Assembly (NCBI GenBank): GCA_049889095.1
Contig: JBLJFK010000003.1
Direction: 5' to 3' (one strand)
Length of the DNA stretch: 64,000 nt
Source: Ewingella sp049889095
GTDB taxonomy: Bacteria; Pseudomonadota; Gammaproteobacteria; Enterobacterales; Enterobacteriaceae
The notes beneath the pieces are model-generated. The model searched no databases. It had not been told where the DNA came from and saw only the letters and a program-made list of their open reading frames with translations. Of this stretch, positions 8,174-17,244 are shown one piece after another. The position numbers and the translations under genes are program-made. Positions within the stretch are counted from its first letter, which is position 1, and each line of letters starts with the position of its first letter.

Positions 8174-10681
8174 TTAACTGTCAGACTGCTTTTTCTTCGC
8201 GCGCTTGGCTTTGGTGGCGTCCGCGATTTTCTGCGTCTGGTCAGAAGGCTTTTTGGCTTTCTTCGGTTTGCCGTCTTTGCCTACTGCGCTCGCCGCTTTC
8301 TCTTTCTTCGGTTTTGCCGATTTGGCTGCTTTTACATCGTCTTTACGGAATGCACTGTCCGGCTCGAAATTCGCGCCTTTCTTCGCCGTACGACGGCGTC
8401 CGGCGTTGGCAGGACTGTTCGGCCGCATAGTACGCTCGCCCGGTTTCTTAGCACGATCGCGGGCCGTTTTACCTTCACCACGTGGTTTGCGGCTGCTGGA
8501 AACCAGAGCAAAATCGATTTTACGCTCGTCCATGTGCACGGCTTCAACGCGGATTTCGACGGTATCGCCGAGGCGATAGACCATCCCGGAAGACTCACCG
8601 ATCAGGCGCTGGCCGATATTGTCATAACGGTAGTAGTCGTTATCCAGCGTGGAGACGTGGACCAGACCATCGATGAACAAATCATTAAGGCGTACAAAGA
8701 AACCGAAGCCCGTGACGCTGGCGATGATCCCATTGAACACTTCGCCGACGTGATCCTGCATGAAGTCGCACTTCAGCCAGTCAGCCACGTTGCGGGTCGC
8801 TTCATCCGCACGGCGCTCGGCCATCGAACAATGCTCGCCCAATTGCAGCATGTCATTGTATTCACTATGCCAGCCGCCGGTTGGCGTCCAGCGATCTTTC
8901 AGCGTGCCGTGCTCTTTTGCCAACAGATACTTGATGGCGCGGTGCAGTGCGAGGTCAGGATAACGACGAATTGGTGAAGTAAAGTGACCGTATGACTGCA
9001 AAGCCAGACCGAAGTGTCCGCGATTTTCCGGATCATAAATCGCCTGCTTCATCGAACGCAGCAGCATGGTTTGCAGCATTTCCCGGTCAGGACGGCCAGC
9101 CAGCTCATCCATGATTTGGGCGTAGTCTTTAGGTTCAGGCTTCAGACCACCGCCCATCACCAGACCCAATTCACCCAGCACGCTTTTCAGCGCCGAAATG
9201 TGGTCGTCGCTCGGACGGTCATGAACGCGGAACAGCGCAGGCTCGTTATGTTTTTCAACAAAACGTGCAGCCGCGATGTTCGCCAGAATCATGCATTCTT
9301 CAATCAATTTGTGAGCGTCGTTACGCACGGTCGGTTCGACACGCTCGATACGGCGTTCTGCGTTAAAGATAAATTTGGCTTCTTCTGTTTCGAAGGCAAT
9401 ACCGCCACGTTCTGCGCGTGCCTGATCCAACGCTTTGTACAAGTGGTGCAGCTCTTGCAGGTGTGGAACCAGCGGGCTGTAATGTTCGCGCAGCTCTTCG
9501 TCACCATCAATAATGCGCCAGACTTTGTTGTACGTCAGGCGGGCGTGAGAGCTCATCACCGCTTCGTAGAATTTCGAACCGGTTAGTTTGCCCTGCGCTG
9601 AAATGGTCATTTCGCAGACCATACACAGGCGATCAACCTGCGGGTTAAGCGAGCAAAGTCCGTTGGACAGTACTTCCGGCAGCATCGGAACGACCTGCGA
9701 CGGGAAATAAACGGATGTAGCACGGCTGCGCGCTTCGTCATCGAGCGCGGTACCATGACGGACGTAGTAACTGACATCGGCAATGGCAACCCATAAGCGC
9801 CAGCCGCCACCGCGTTTTTTCTCACAGAATACGGCGTCATCAAAGTCACGGGCATCTTCACCATCAATAGTGACCAGCGGCAAGGCGCGTAAATCAACGC
9901 GGCCTTTTTTGGCCTCTTCCGGTACCTGCTCACTCAGGCCTTCGACCTGTTTAAGCACCTGAGGTGGCCAGACGTGAGGGATTTCATGGGTACGCAGCGC
10001 AATATCCACCGCCATGCTGGTGCCCATTTTGTCACCGAGCACTTCAACAATTGTCCCGACCGCTTTGGTACGGCGCGTCGGACGCTGAGTCAGCTCAACA
10101 ACCACCATATAGCCCATGCGCGCACCATTAATGGCTTCGGCTGGGATCAGGATGTCGAAACTAAGACGACTGTCGTCCGGTACCACAAAACCCGCGCCGG
10201 CATCAGTAAAGTAGCGGCCAACAATCTGGCTAACTTTAGGCACCACGACGCGAACGATACGGGCTTCGCGACGACCTTTGCGGTCAGTGCCAATAGGCTG
10301 TGCGAGAACCACGTCGCCGTGGATGCACATCTTCATCTGTTCAGCGGACAGATAAACGTCATCTTTTTTCACGCCTTCAAGACGCAGGAAGCCGTAGCCA
10401 TCACGGTGACCAATCACCGTGCCTTTCAATAGGTCTAGACGCTCTGGTAACGCGTAGCACTGGCGGCGGGTGAAGACTAATTGGCCATCTCGTTCCATCG
10501 CCCGCAGGCGGCGGCGCAGGGCTTCCAGCGCTTCTTCACCAGATAAATTCAGTTCAGTGCTCAGCTCTTCACGGCTGGCCGGCGCTTCGCGCTTGGCGAG
10601 ATGCTCAAGAATGAACTCACGACTCGGAATAGGTGATTCGTATTTTTCTGCTTCTCGTTCCAGGAATGGATCTTGTGACAT
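8174..10681 (-). CDS. rnr: Exoribonuclease R
   Basis: This 835-residue 3'-to-5' exoribonuclease degrades structured RNA, processes SsrA/tmRNA and acts in cold shock. The domains in order are an N-terminal HTH (about 20-85), two cold-shock domains, the RNB catalytic core with the Asp cluster GEDARDFDDAV (about 270-285), an S1 domain (about 640-725) and a long Lys/Arg/Ala tail that is the region contacted by SmpB in E. coli. The ATG at 10681 follows GGAGG and gives the standard N-terminus MSQDPF. An in-frame ATG at 10726 overlaps the nsrR stop but is less likely. Confidence 0.96.
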   Translation of the reverse strand: MSQDPFLEREAEKYESPIPSREFILEHLAKREAPASREELSTELNLSGEEALEALRRRLRAMERDGQLVFTRRQCYALPERLDLLKGTVIGHRDGYGFLRLEGVKKDDVYLSAEQMKMCIHGDVVLAQPIGTDRKGRREARIVRVVVPKVSQIVGRYFTDAGAGFVVPDDSRLSFDILIPAEAINGARMGYMVVVELTQRPTRRTKAVGTIVEVLGDKMGTSMAVDIALRTHEIPHVWPPQVLKQVEGLSEQVPEEAKKGRVDLRALPLVTIDGEDARDFDDAVFCEKKRGGGWRLWVAIADVSYYVRHGTALDDEARSRATSVYFPSQVVPMLPEVLSNGLCSLNPQVDRLCMVCEMTISAQGKLTGSKFYEAVMSSHARLTYNKVWRIIDGDEELREHYSPLVPHLQELHHLYKALDQARAERGGIAFETEEAKFIFNAERRIERVEPTVRNDAHKLIEECMILANIAAARFVEKHNEPALFRVHDRPSDDHISALKSVLGELGLVMGGGLKPEPKDYAQIMDELAGRPDREMLQTMLLRSMKQAIYDPENRGHFGLALQSYGHFTSPIRRYPDLALHRAIKYLLAKEHGTLKDRWTPTGGWHSEYNDMLQLGEHCSMAERRADEATRNVADWLKCDFMQDHVGEVFNGIIASVTGFGFFVRLNDLFIDGLVHVSTLDNDYYRYDNIGQRLIGESSGMVYRLGDTVEIRVEAVHMDERKIDFALVSSSRKPRGEGKTARDRAKKPGERTMRPNSPANAGRRRTAKKGANFEPDSAFRKDDVKAAKSAKPKKEKAASAVGKDGKPKKAKKPSDQTQKIADATKAKRAKKKQSDS

Positions 10682-10722
10682 AGCGGTTCCTCCGTTGTCA
10701 TCAGCAGTTTGTTGAAACTCTT

Positions 10723-11148
10723 TCATTCAACAAGCAATAATTTGTAGAGCGTTGAATTGTCCCTGACCATGTCGGCCAGAGTGTACTGATTCAGCTCATC
10801 AAGAAAATGTTCAACAGCAGTGTGTAATATCTGCTTAAGTCGGCAAGCGGGCGTGATATGGCAGAAATCCCCTGCGCAATTCACCAGCGTCAAAGGTTCA
10901 AGTTCACGCACCACATCGCCAATACGGATAGTTTCAGCAGGTTTACCCAGCTTAATGCCACCATTCTTACCCCTTACAGCAGTGACCAGTCCAGCCCGGC
11001 TCAGCTGATTGATGATTTTCACCATATGATTTCTCGATACACCATAAACATCGGTGACCTGCGAAATGTTGGTCATCTGATCGTTTGGCAACGACGCCAT
11101 ATAAATCAGTGCCCTCAAACCATAATCAGTAAAACTCGTTAACTGCAC
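10723..11148 (-). CDS. nsrR: Nitric-oxide-sensing repressor NsrR
   Basis: The 141-residue Rrf2-family repressor uses an Fe-S cluster to sense NO and controls hmp, ytfE and related genes. A winged helix-turn-helix fills residues 1-80, and the three cluster cysteines are all present (C91, C96, C102). The order purA-nsrR-rnr-rlmB is as in E. coli. nsrR and rnr are probably cotranscribed, with 41 bases between the nsrR stop and the preferred rnr start. Confidence 0.96.
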   Translation of the reverse strand: MQLTSFTDYGLRALIYMASLPNDQMTNISQVTDVYGVSRNHMVKIINQLSRAGLVTAVRGKNGGIKLGKPAETIRIGDVVRELEPLTLVNCAGDFCHITPACRLKQILHTAVEHFLDELNQYTLADMVRDNSTLYKLLLVE

Positions 11149-11314
11149 ACATACCTCTGGGTCGTAGTTTACCCGGTCTTTCTACGTCAACTATGACAAC
11201 AGGGTGAAGAAGATAGTTTAAGTTTGCTATTAGATGATAAACCAGCCACGAAGTTTGCGGCTAATCATTTAGATAGTGGATGCTTTATGGAAAGTAAACA
11301 AGCGCAGGCGGGTA

Positions 11315-11345
11315 GAAAAAAACAAACCGGGCACGAGGCCCGGTT
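11315..11345 (-). terminator. Rho-independent terminator of purA
   Basis: An 8-bp GC-rich stem (11325-11332 with 11338-11345) is followed on the minus strand by a T-rich tail (11315-11324). It separates purA from nsrR. Confidence 0.85.
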
Positions 11346-11376
11346 AGGATTCTATTACAGCCAACAAACGAGTCTT

Positions 11377-12675
11377 TTATGCGTCAAACGGGTCACGCAG
11401 GATCATGGTTTCGCTACGATCCGGGCCGGTAGAAATGATATCAATTGGAACTTCAGTCAATTCTTCAATGCGTTTGATGTAGTTAATTGCGGCTTGTGGC
11501 AATTTCTCAACTTCTTTCACGCCAAAGGTGGTTTCGCTCCAGCCTGGCATGAGTTCGTAGATTGGCTCGATACCTTCCCAGCCTTCTGCTGCCAACGGCG
11601 TAGTAGTCATTTCGCGGCCATCAGGCATGCGGTAACCGATACACAGTTTCACTTCTTTCAGGCCGTCAAGCACGTCAAGTTTGGTCAAACAAAAGCCAGA
11701 CAACGAGTTGATTTGCACAGCACGTCGCACTGCAACAATGTCCAGCCAGCCGCAACGGCGACTACGTCCGGTGGTCGCACCAAACTCGTTACCTTGCTTA
11801 CGCAGGAACTCGCCGGTTTCGTCGAACAGTTCAGTCGGGAACGGACCCGCGCCCACGCGTGTGGAGTACGCTTTAACAATACCCAGAACATAATCGACGT
11901 AACGTGGACCAATACCGGAACCCGTAGCAACGCCGCCCGCAGTGGTATTGGAGGAGGTGACATACGGATAGGTACCGTGGTCGATGTCCAGCAAAGTGCC
12001 CTGCGCGCCTTCGAACATGATCAGATCGCCACGCTTACGCGCACCGTCCAGCAGTTCGGACACGTCAACCACCATCGCAGTCAGGATGTCGGCAATCGCC
12101 ATGACATCATCCAGCGTTTTCTGGTAATCAACAGCATCGACTTTGTAGTAGTTGACCAGCTGAAAGTTATGATAATCAACGATTTCTTTCAGCTTGATAG
12201 CGAAAGTTTCTTTGTTGAAGAGGTCACCAACGCGCAGACCACGACGGGCAACTTTATCTTCATAAGCAGGGCCAATGCCACGACCGGTGGTGCCGATGGC
12301 TTTATCGCCACGCGCTTTCTCACGCGCCATGTCCAGTGCAACATGGTAAGGCAGAATAAGCGGGCAAGCTTCAGACAGTAACAGACGTTCGCGTACAGGG
12401 ATGCCACGAGCTTCAAGTTGGCCCATTTCTTTCATTAAGGCGTCAGGCGCCAGTACAACACCGTTGCCGATGATACTGGTGACGTTTTCACGCAAAATGC
12501 CAGAAGGAATTAAATGAAGAACGGTTTTTTCACCGTTAATAACCAGAGTATGACCGGCGTTGTGACCGCCCTGATAGCGCACAACATATTTAGCCCGTTC
12601 AGTCAGCAAGTCGACGACCTTGCCCTTCCCTTCGTCACCCCATTGAGTGCCTAGTACGACGACGTTCTTACCCAT
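11377..12675 (-). CDS. purA: Adenylosuccinate synthetase
   Basis: PurA catalyses the GTP-dependent joining of IMP and aspartate, the first committed step to AMP. The 432-residue length equals E. coli PurA. The GTP site GTQWGDEGKGK lies at residues 8-18, with the catalytic Asp and His at both ends of the active site; the IMP-binding stretch TTGRGIGPAYEDK and SSNTTAGGVATGSG are intact. The start is the ATG at 12675; an upstream in-frame ATG at 12714 would add 13 residues not found in homologues. A PurR-like box lies upstream. Confidence 0.97.
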   Translation of the reverse strand: MGKNVVVLGTQWGDEGKGKVVDLLTERAKYVVRYQGGHNAGHTLVINGEKTVLHLIPSGILRENVTSIIGNGVVLAPDALMKEMGQLEARGIPVRERLLLSEACPLILPYHVALDMAREKARGDKAIGTTGRGIGPAYEDKVARRGLRVGDLFNKETFAIKLKEIVDYHNFQLVNYYKVDAVDYQKTLDDVMAIADILTAMVVDVSELLDGARKRGDLIMFEGAQGTLLDIDHGTYPYVTSSNTTAGGVATGSGIGPRYVDYVLGIVKAYSTRVGAGPFPTELFDETGEFLRKQGNEFGATTGRSRRCGWLDIVAVRRAVQINSLSGFCLTKLDVLDGLKEVKLCIGYRMPDGREMTTTPLAAEGWEGIEPIYELMPGWSETTFGVKEVEKLPQAAINYIKRIEELTEVPIDIISTGPDRSETMILRDPFDA

Positions 12676-12739
12676 CTCAGAATCACCAGGTTGCTTAAAA
12701 AAGGATTCTAACATCTCAATCCTGGGTTTCCAGTACTTT

Positions 12740-12755
12740 TAGCATACGGTTGCGT
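12740..12755 (-). promoter_or_regulatory. Candidate PurR operator of purA
   Basis: The minus strand reads ACGCAACCGTATGCTA, 12 of 16 matches to the palindromic PurR consensus, 65 bases before purA. E. coli purA is a member of the PurR regulon. No binding data are available here. Confidence 0.45.
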
Positions 12756-12818
12756 GAATATTTTGGAATACGTGCTACGCGTCAAAGCGAGAAGTGACGG
12801 CCAATATGTAACAAACTG

Positions 12819-13019
12819 TCACCCACCGGCCTTATTACGCAACATGTAGTAAATTACGAAGCCGGCAACCACAAGTGCTCCACCAAAGCGGCGCAAAACA
12901 CTGTCGGGAAGCTGAGTCATGGATTGGATCATTTTTCTCCATCCTTGCGGATAGAGCATCGGCCCCAGACCCTCCAGAACCAAAACCAACCCCAATGCTA
13001 ACCATATACTCGAGTTCAT
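12819..13019 (-). CDS. yjeT: DUF2065 small inner-membrane protein YjeT
   Basis: The 66-residue protein has two predicted membrane helices (about 4-22 and 46-62) joined by a basic loop (GWRKMIQSMTQLPDSVLRRFG). It is the DUF2065 family member always found between hflC and purA in enterobacteria. Its function is unknown; the neighbourhood hints at a link to membrane quality control. Confidence 0.9.
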   Translation of the reverse strand: MNSSIWLALGLVLVLEGLGPMLYPQGWRKMIQSMTQLPDSVLRRFGGALVVAGFVIYYMLRNKAGG

Positions 13020-13060
13020 TTGGCGAATCTCTCTGTGTGCTTATCAGGTCCACATAAAAC

Positions 13061-13084
13061 AAAAGGCCCAGTTAAGGGCCTTTT
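13061..13084. terminator. Terminator after hflC
   Basis: A perfect 9-bp stem (AAAAGGCCC, 13061-13069, with GGGCCTTTT, 13076-13084) and a 6-base loop lie between hflC and yjeT. Its T-rich end works in the leftward direction. Confidence 0.75.
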
Positions 13085-13100
13085 GAACATCGACAAACCA

Positions 13101-14099
13101 TTAAGGTTTGGTTTTATCCGGGGATTTCATAAAGCGGAAGAAGTCGTTATCCGGGCTTAATACCAAGACGTCGTTACCGCTCTTAAAGCTCTCTTCATAG
13201 GCCCGCAGGCTACGGATGAAAGCGTAGAAATCGGGAGCCTGACTGAAGGCATCAGCAAACAGTTTCGCTGCTTCGGCATCACCTTCACCGCGCGTTATAC
13301 GAGCGGTACGTTCCGCTTCAGCCACGGTACGGGTTCTTTCATAGTCAGCAGTGGCACGCAGCTTCTCTGCTTCCTCTTTACCTTGGGAGATGTGGCGCAA
13401 GGCAACCGAGTTACGTTCAGCGCGCATACGGTCATAGATTGCACTCGACACCTCATCCGGCAGGTTGATTTGCTTGAGCCGCACATCAACCACTTCGATA
13501 CCCAGTGCCGCCATACTGTTGGCATTCACCGCCGGCTGTTTACCTTTGGTTTCCTGTTCAACACGTTTGGCTACTGAGGCAATCGCATCATCAGCTTCCG
13601 TTGTAGCTTCCACTTCTTCAGTAGAACCATTGTTCAGCGCATCCCGGACATCCTGCGTCATACGCCCGCGGGAGTCAGTCACAATGTCTTTCACATCCAG
13701 ACGCCCGATCTCAGAACGCAAACGGTCACTCAGTTTACGCTTCAGTAGAACTTCAGCCTGAGAGACATCACCACCACCGGTTGCCAGATAGTAACGGCTG
13801 AAATCGCTGATACGCCATTTTAGATAGGAGTCAACGATCAGATCTTTCTTCTCGCTGGTTACAAAGCGGTCAGCCTGATTGTCCATGGTCTGAATTCGCG
13901 CATCCAGAGTTTTCACTGATTCGACAAAAGGAACCTTGAAGTGTAAACCTGGCGCATAGACCAATGGCTTGTTGTCGCCGTCACGCAGTACTTTGCCGAA
14001 ACGCAAAACGATGCCACGCTCGCCTTCCTGAACAACAAACAGTGAAGCATAAAGCGCCACCAGCACCACAACGACGATAAGTAAAAATGACTTACGCAT
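13101..14099 (-). CDS. hflC: FtsH protease modulator HflC
   Basis: The 332-residue SPFH/prohibitin-family protein has an N-terminal transmembrane anchor (about residues 4-22), with the rest in the periplasm. With HflK it forms a large cage around FtsH and tunes degradation of membrane proteins. The band-7 signature VVQEGERGIVLRFGKV follows the anchor and a coiled-coil region sits near residues 220-280. It starts two bases after the hflK stop, so the pair is tightly coupled. Confidence 0.97.
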   Translation of the reverse strand: MRKSFLLIVVVVLVALYASLFVVQEGERGIVLRFGKVLRDGDNKPLVYAPGLHFKVPFVESVKTLDARIQTMDNQADRFVTSEKKDLIVDSYLKWRISDFSRYYLATGGGDVSQAEVLLKRKLSDRLRSEIGRLDVKDIVTDSRGRMTQDVRDALNNGSTEEVEATTEADDAIASVAKRVEQETKGKQPAVNANSMAALGIEVVDVRLKQINLPDEVSSAIYDRMRAERNSVALRHISQGKEEAEKLRATADYERTRTVAEAERTARITRGEGDAEAAKLFADAFSQAPDFYAFIRSLRAYEESFKSGNDVLVLSPDNDFFRFMKSPDKTKP

Positions 14100-14101
14100 T
14101 G

Positions 14102-15388
14102 TTATTCTCTCCCTACGCGAAGTGTATCGTCACGCTGTGCGTTGACACGGCGTTGGTCCATGACACTGCCAGAAGAACGGGAACCGCTGTCATTGGCACT
14201 GCTGCTACTTTTTACATTACCGTTTAAACCCGATACTGACGGTAAAAGCCCGCCCTGATCTTCGTTATTGGTGGTTGTGCTGGCATTATTGCCACGCAGC
14301 ATTTGATCCAACGGTAACATCATCAGATTGTTACTCTTATCATTCACCAGAATTTTACGGGAATGGCTAAGAACACTCTGCATAGTTTCTATATAAAGAC
14401 GCTCGCGGGTAATTTCCGGTGCTGCTTTATATTCAGGCAGTAATTTGGCAAAGCGCGCCACTTCACCCTGAGCCTCCAGGATGGTACGGGCTTTGTACGC
14501 TTTGGCATCTTCGAGCTTACGCTGTGCTTCACCATTAGCCTGTGGCTGAATCTGGTTGGCATACGCTTCAGCTTCACGGATAGATTGTTGCTCTCTTTCA
14601 CGTGCGGCAATCGCGTTGTCGAAGGCGGCTTTCACCTCTTCCGGTGGACGCGCAGTCTGGAAGTTGACGTCCTGAATGGTGATGCCCATTTTGTACGGAC
14701 GGATAGTTTCTTCCAGTACACGCTGAGTATCACTACGGACCGTGGTACGTCCTTCGGTCAGGATCTTATCCATAGTGTACTTACCGATAACGCCACGCAG
14801 CGCACTGTCAGTGGCCTGACTCAGGCTGTCGTCAGCATTAGCAACGCTGTACAGGTAGGCTTCAGGATCGGTGACCCGATACTGCACGTTCATTTCGACA
14901 CGCACGACGTTTTCATCAGAGGTCAGCATGACGCCAGAGGCAGCAAGTTCGCGGACGGATTCGACGTTAACCGCACGAACCTGATCCACAAACGTTGGCT
15001 TCCAGTTCAGACCCGGTTGTACCAGATGGCTGAATTTACCAAAACGGGTAACAACGCCGCGCTCGGCTTCTTTGATGGTATAGAAACCAGTGGCAGCCCA
15101 GATGACAACAACCGCAACCGCAGCGATGCCGACGATACGCCCGCTCATGCTACTTTGCGGGCCCGATGTATTACCGGTCCCATCACCATTGCCCGAGCCT
15201 TTACCCCCGAAACTACTCAGTTTTTTACTGAGTTTACGGAAGATATCATCGAGATCCGGCGGGCCTTGTTCTCGGCCGCCCTTTTTATCGTTACCACCAG
15301 AATTATTTCCACCAGAGTTGCCGCTATTATTGCTGCTGCCCCAGGGGTCGCGGTCCTGTCCGTTATTACCGGGCTGATTCCACGCCAT
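14102..15388 (-). CDS. hflK: FtsH protease modulator HflK
   Basis: The 428-residue partner of HflC (E. coli 419) has a cytoplasmic Asn/Gly/Ser-rich N-terminal segment (about 1-80), one membrane helix (about 88-106) and a periplasmic SPFH domain followed by a coiled coil. The C-terminus is a long Ser/Asn-rich low-complexity tail. IKEAERGVVTRFGKF marks the start of the band-7 domain. It lies between hflX and hflC in the hfl operon. Confidence 0.97.
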   Translation of the reverse strand: MAWNQPGNNGQDRDPWGSSNNSGNSGGNNSGGNDKKGGREQGPPDLDDIFRKLSKKLSSFGGKGSGNGDGTGNTSGPQSSMSGRIVGIAAVAVVVIWAATGFYTIKEAERGVVTRFGKFSHLVQPGLNWKPTFVDQVRAVNVESVRELAASGVMLTSDENVVRVEMNVQYRVTDPEAYLYSVANADDSLSQATDSALRGVIGKYTMDKILTEGRTTVRSDTQRVLEETIRPYKMGITIQDVNFQTARPPEEVKAAFDNAIAAREREQQSIREAEAYANQIQPQANGEAQRKLEDAKAYKARTILEAQGEVARFAKLLPEYKAAPEITRERLYIETMQSVLSHSRKILVNDKSNNLMMLPLDQMLRGNNASTTTNNEDQGGLLPSVSGLNGNVKSSSSANDSGSRSSGSVMDQRRVNAQRDDTLRVGRE

Positions 15389-15421
15389 GTTATAGCTCCA
15401 TTATTCTATGATTGGTGTTCT

Positions 15422-16726
15422 TCAGGCCAAATCAGACAGGTTCTGATTGCGGACATAGCCACTCAGTTCCTGTTCTTGTTTGCAGAGGCGGTGCCAGTCA
15501 ACAATGGGCATTCGCACCATAAGACCGATATTTCCATCCTCTTCAATCCATTCTTTTTCAATAGCCTGAAGCTGGTAAAAACGGCTACGAAGGCGGCCAG
15601 CTTCTGGTGGTAAACGCAATTCATGCTGCGCTATTTCACCAGAGAGACGCTCCGTCAACGCCTGGAATAACAACGGAATACCTTCACCGGTCGCGGCTGA
15701 AAGCCAGACTCTGATCGGTAAATTATCCTCGTTGCGGTCGATACGCGGGATAAAACCATCCAACATATCTATTTTATTCATCACTAACAGCACAGGGATG
15801 TCATCTGCTTCAATTTCTGCCAGCACCGTATTGACCGCGTCGATATTTTCCTCAACGCGAATATCCGCTGCATCAATGACGTGCAGTAACAGAGTTGCCT
15901 GTCGGGTTTCCTGCAATGTTGCTTTAAAAGCAGCAACCAAATCGTGGGGCAGGTGACGAATAAACCCTACGGTATCCGCCAACACCGTTTCACCAACATC
16001 GGCAACCATGATCCGGCGCAGCGTTGGGTCGAGGGTGGCAAACAGTTGATCGGCCACGTAAACATCGGCCTCAGTTATACGGTTAAACAGCGTGGATTTA
16101 CCGGCGTTGGTATAACCGACCAATGAAACAGTGGGAATATCAGCACGCATTCGCGAGCGACGCCCCTGTTCACGCTGTTTGGCGACTTTTTCAAGCCGAC
16201 TGAGGATCAAAGTGATCCTATCGCGCAATAAACGACGGTCAGTCTCAAGCTGGGTTTCCCCCGGGCCTCTGGCACCAATACCGCCACCCTGACGCTCAAG
16301 GTGTGTCCAGCCGCGAACCAGTCGGGTAGCAATGTGGCGTAATTGCGCCAGTTCTACTTGTAACTTACCTTCGTGAGTTCGTGCCCGCTGGGCAAATATA
16401 TCTAAAATTAAACCGGTACGATCGACCACGCGGCATTCGCACAACGCTTCCAGGTTTCTTTCCTGACCGGGCGTCAACGCATGATCAAACAGGATAACAG
16501 ACGCGCCAGTTGCTTTAACGGCATCTGCAATTTCTTGGGCCTTTCCTTCACCTACAAAGTACTTAGGGTGCGGTGCCTTACGGCTACCCGTGACGACTTG
16601 GAACGTCTCTACACCTGCAGAAGATACCAACGACTCGAACTCGCTTAGGTCTTCTGTGTCTTTGTCTCGCGAGAAATAGATATGAACCAGTACGGCCTGC
16701 TCACCGGCTTCATAACGGTCAAACAA
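15422..16726 (-). CDS. hflX: Ribosome-rescue GTPase HflX
   Basis: The 434-residue GTPase splits stalled or heat-damaged 70S ribosomes. An N-terminal HflX domain with the glycine-rich GGGIGARGPGETQLETDRR segment precedes a G domain with G1 GYTNAGKST (about 205-213), G3 DTVGF and G4 NKID. The start is TTG at 16726, as in E. coli, supported by a GAGAGG ribosome-binding site and the conserved FDRYEAGEQAVLV. The C-terminus (ELSGYVRNQNLSDLA) is slightly longer than in E. coli. Confidence 0.96.
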   Translation of the reverse strand: MFDRYEAGEQAVLVHIYFSRDKDTEDLSEFESLVSSAGVETFQVVTGSRKAPHPKYFVGEGKAQEIADAVKATGASVILFDHALTPGQERNLEALCECRVVDRTGLILDIFAQRARTHEGKLQVELAQLRHIATRLVRGWTHLERQGGGIGARGPGETQLETDRRLLRDRITLILSRLEKVAKQREQGRRSRMRADIPTVSLVGYTNAGKSTLFNRITEADVYVADQLFATLDPTLRRIMVADVGETVLADTVGFIRHLPHDLVAAFKATLQETRQATLLLHVIDAADIRVEENIDAVNTVLAEIEADDIPVLLVMNKIDMLDGFIPRIDRNEDNLPIRVWLSAATGEGIPLLFQALTERLSGEIAQHELRLPPEAGRLRSRFYQLQAIEKEWIEEDGNIGLMVRMPIVDWHRLCKQEQELSGYVRNQNLSDLA

Positions 16727-16763
16727 GCTGATGACCTCTCATTTGGGAAAAAACTGCCAGCCA

Positions 16764-16800
16764 GGGGCTCATAAGCATAATCGGACTACTTATGGGCCCC
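16764..16800 (-). terminator. Hairpin between hfq and hflX
   Basis: A 12-bp stem with a single G-U pair (16764-16775 with 16789-16800) is followed on the minus strand by TGGCTGGCAGTTTTTT. It may be a partial terminator that lowers hflX expression relative to hfq. Confidence 0.5.
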
Positions 16801-16824
16801 GTCATGGTTGACCCGCAATGCGCT

Positions 16825-17130
16825 TTATTCAGCGTCATCGCTTTCCTGCACAGGTTGCGCAGAAGGCGTACTACCCTGATGATAGTTGCTGGTACCACCA
16901 CTGCTTGGATTATTACTATGGTGAGAAACCGGGCGGGAAGGCACAACGGTTGAGATCGCGTGTTTGTACACCATCTGGCTCACCGTGTTCTTCAACAGAA
17001 TGACAAACTGATCGAAAGACTCAATCTGGCCTTGCAGCTTAATACCATTCACCAAATAAATAGAAACCGGAACACGTTCGCGACGCAATGCGTTCAGGAA
17101 CGGATCTTGCAAAGATTGCCCCTTAGCCAT
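16825..17130 (-). CDS. hfq: RNA chaperone Hfq
   Basis: The 101-residue Sm-like protein forms a hexameric ring that pairs small RNAs with mRNAs. The Sm1 and Sm2 motifs are complete (YLVNGIKLQGQIESFDQFV and YKHAISTVVP, with the proximal-face residues Q8, F42 and H57 region intact). The disordered C-terminal tail is rich in Ser, Gly and His and ends acidic (QESDDAE), as in other enterobacteria. It lies 114 bases downstream of miaA. Confidence 0.98.
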   Translation of the reverse strand: MAKGQSLQDPFLNALRRERVPVSIYLVNGIKLQGQIESFDQFVILLKNTVSQMVYKHAISTVVPSRPVSHHSNNPSSGGTSNYHQGSTPSAQPVQESDDAE

Positions 17131-17244
17131 TCTATCTTTTCCTTATTAGTTTGTTGTTTGTAACTCAGAGCCTATCGGCTCGAAAATAAATCACATCAAA
17201 AGTTTGCGCGTTGAGTACTAATCAATTGTACACAATCACCCAAC

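Noticed and set aside
8096..8977. Long plus-strand open frame opposite rnr
   Set aside because: It is the antisense shadow of the rnr coding region, with no ribosome-binding site and no recognisable protein.
11224..12381. 385-codon plus-strand frame opposite purA
   Set aside because: Antisense to the strongly conserved purA gene; the translated product is low-similarity and Asn/Thr/Phe-rich as expected of a shadow frame.
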